From Gillisia lutea (GTDB lineage Bacteria > Bacteroidota > Bacteroidia > Flavobacteriales > Flavobacteriaceae): a stretch of 64,000 nt of DNA. The notes under the pieces are model-generated. The model did not search any database. It was given only the letters and a program-made list of their open reading frames with translations, and had not been told where the DNA came from. Shown here piece by piece: positions 62,686-64,000 of this stretch. The stretch spans positions 186,001-250,000 of the forward strand of contig NZ_JAKGTH010000011.1 of NCBI RefSeq assembly GCF_021568705.1, in the 5' to 3' direction. Made by a program: the position numbers and the translations under genes. Positions within the stretch are counted from its first letter, which is position 1, and the number at the start of each line of letters is the position of its first letter.

Positions 62686-63885
62686 TTATTCCCTAATATG
62701 CCCATCACCAAGCACATAATATTTATTGGTTACCAATTGTTTTAATCCAAGTGGACCACGGTGGTGGAGTTTATCGGTACTAATTGCAAGTTCTGCACCA
62801 ACGCCCATTTGTCCGCCATCGGTAAAGCGAGTAGAGGCGTTATGATATACAGCTGCACTGTCTACTTGTTGCATAAATTCGGCGGCTTCCTCTTTATCTT
62901 TTGTGATAATTACGGCAGAGTGCCCTCCAGAATATTTATTGATCTTATCTATAGCTTTTTCAAGACCGGAAGTAGTTCCCAGAACGATCTTCATCGCCAG
63001 AAATTCTTCGTACCATGTATCTTCATTAGGGATTAATGTTTCCTCTTTTAATACCTTTTGAGCTTCATCATTTACCAAAATATCAACCTTATGCTTCTTC
63101 AGCATTTCTTGTAATTCCTTCAGCTTATTTTCATAATCCGGAAGTTGAGTATCAATCAATACTTTGTCTAACGCATTACAGCCGGAGATCTTATCGGTCT
63201 TAGCATTTAATATCACTTTTTTGGCCGTGTCAAAATCTGCATCCTTAGATACATATAAGAAATTGTTTCCTCTTCCACTTATTAATACTGCACAGGTAGC
63301 ATTCTCTTTCACAAAGCCAATCAGTTTTTCACCACCACGAGGTACAATAAGATCCAGTTTTTCAGGCGGATTCTTTAAAAATTCTCTGGTGTCGGCTCTG
63401 TTCATATTCATAAGTCGAATCCAATCGGTCTCCAAACCATTATCTTTCAAGGCCTCATGCCAGCAAGCTTCTAATATCTTATTACTATTAAAGGCTTCTT
63501 TTCCACCTTTCAGAAGAATCTTATTATTTGCTTTAAAGGCAAGAACCGCTGCTTCAATAGTTACATCCGGTCTGGATTCATAGATAATCATGATAGTTCC
63601 AAAAGGAGCGGTTTTATTGGTAATATCCAATCCGCTGTCCAGAACTCTATGAGAAATGGTTTGTCCCACAGGATCTTCCTGCTGCATAACTTCCTTTACC
63701 GATTGTATCATGTCATCTACTTTCTTATCGTTTACGATCAATCTATCGTACATGGCGCCTTCATTTTCTCCAAAGGCTTCTAAGTCCTGCTTATTAGCTT
63801 CAATTATTTGTGCACGTTTTTCATCTAAGATATTGATCATAGATTGTAACACGTTATTTTTTATATCTGTTTTTATCAACTTCAT
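62686..63885 (-). CDS. proA: Gamma-glutamyl phosphate reductase
   Basis: 399 residues, an aldehyde-dehydrogenase-fold enzyme that reduces gamma-glutamyl phosphate to glutamate semialdehyde in proline synthesis. The catalytic Cys is in KISGCNALDK, and NNKILLKGGKEAFNSN and MGVGAELAISTDKLHHRGPLG are the family blocks. Length is close to the usual 410-420. It lies 45 bases downstream of proB on the same strand, the normal proBA order. Confidence 0.96.
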   Translation of the reverse strand: MKLIKTDIKNNVLQSMINILDEKRAQIIEANKQDLEAFGENEGAMYDRLIVNDKKVDDMIQSVKEVMQQEDPVGQTISHRVLDSGLDITNKTAPFGTIMIIYESRPDVTIEAAVLAFKANNKILLKGGKEAFNSNKILEACWHEALKDNGLETDWIRLMNMNRADTREFLKNPPEKLDLIVPRGGEKLIGFVKENATCAVLISGRGNNFLYVSKDADFDTAKKVILNAKTDKISGCNALDKVLIDTQLPDYENKLKELQEMLKKHKVDILVNDEAQKVLKEETLIPNEDTWYEEFLAMKIVLGTTSGLEKAIDKINKYSGGHSAVIITKDKEEAAEFMQQVDSAAVYHNASTRFTDGGQMGVGAELAISTDKLHHRGPLGLKQLVTNKYYVLGDGHIRE

Positions 63886-63930
63886 TTTAAGATTTTTAGT
63901 TTTTCTTATTTCCCTTACTTAATTTTTTGG

Positions 63931-64000
63931 CTACGAGGTAAATTTTGTTCCTACAGGTTTTCCTTCCATAATATCAAGAATGATATTAGGTTTTTTACCA
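63931..64000 (-). CDS. proB: Glutamate 5-kinase, 3' end only
   Basis: The minus strand from the right edge reads a frame ending GKKPNIILDIMEGKPVGTKFTS before a TAG stop (63931-63933, read on the minus strand). The I..G..VGT.F pattern is the end of the ProB amino-acid-kinase domain. The stop comes right after this block, so the protein lacks the C-terminal PUA domain of E. coli ProB; a short ProB is known in many bacteria. Only about 22 codons are in the window. The call rests on this motif plus the position upstream of proA. Confidence 0.7.
   Translation of the reverse strand, partial: GKKPNIILDIMEGKPVGTKFTS

Noticed and set aside
63164-63583. Plus-strand open frame of about 139 codons within proA.
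   Set aside because: It is fully antisense to a strongly supported gene and shows no domain.
63931-64000. ProB lacking its PUA domain as a truncation.
   Set aside because: Short ProB proteins made of the kinase domain alone are known, and the stop follows the normal end of that domain.
1-64000. CRISPR arrays, tRNA or rRNA genes, transposases, phage genes and toxin-antitoxin pairs.
   Set aside because: Looked for across the window; no regular repeats, cloverleaf-like sequences or mobile-element proteins were recognised.

Overview
The window looks like a chromosomal piece of a marine-type member of the Bacteroidota, most likely Flavobacteriaceae. The evidence is a type IX secretion C-terminal domain on the large nuclease (58549-62610), SprB-like repeats in that protein, promoter -7 boxes of the Bacteroidota form TAnnTTTG (4947-4954, 27859-27866), a Wzi-type capsule protein, and low GC. 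Genus cannot be fixed from the sequence alone. No rRNA, tRNA, CRISPR array, insertion sequence or integrase was seen.

Bases 1-33246 form one long surface-polysaccharide locus, nearly all on the plus strand. It starts inside a NodB deacetylase gene. Then come two GNAT proteins flanking four GT4 glycosyltransferases, and two paralogous multi-pass membrane proteins (possible polymerases) on either side of a second deacetylase. Next is a nonulosonate-like cassette: NeuB-family synthase, KdsC-like phosphatase, SpsF-like and NeuA-like cytidylyltransferases, an aldolase fused to a second domain, a HAD phosphatase and a GT29 sialyltransferase-like enzyme. It is interleaved with an ABC half-transporter that could be the flippase, a capsule-type GT-B enzyme and a GT2. 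A bacillosamine-type initiation module follows (GT4, then PglC-, PglD-, PglE- and PglF-like). The export part closes the locus: Wza, Wzc, a PHP-type tyrosine phosphatase on the minus strand, and Wzi. Together these can make a lipid-linked glycan on a diNAcBac-like first sugar, add several sugars, probably cap it with a sialic-acid-like sugar, and export it. No Wzx flippase and no oligosaccharyltransferase lie in the window.

Bases 33291-40491 hold a phosphorelay: a 1524-residue kinase with eight PAS domains and one GAF domain, a stand-alone receiver, a receiver-PAS protein ending in a kinase dimerisation helix without an ATPase domain, and another receiver.

Bases 40503-64000 are ordinary chromosome: EEP phosphatase, PAP2 phosphatase, VWA and MoxR-like AAA pair, SnoaL-like protein, the threonine operon thrA-thrB-thrC with a probable Thr/Ile-rich leader peptide (46086-46193), S10 peptidase, UbiB-like kinase, CPA2 antiporter, M61 peptidase, the T9SS-secreted lamin-tail nuclease, and proA with the 3' end of proB. 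Base composition rises visibly from the glycan locus to this part.

The best candidate for something undescribed is the ulosonate-like cassette at 10775-20901, which combines an aberrant NeuB subfamily, an aldolase fusion and a sialyltransferase with animal-type sialylmotifs.
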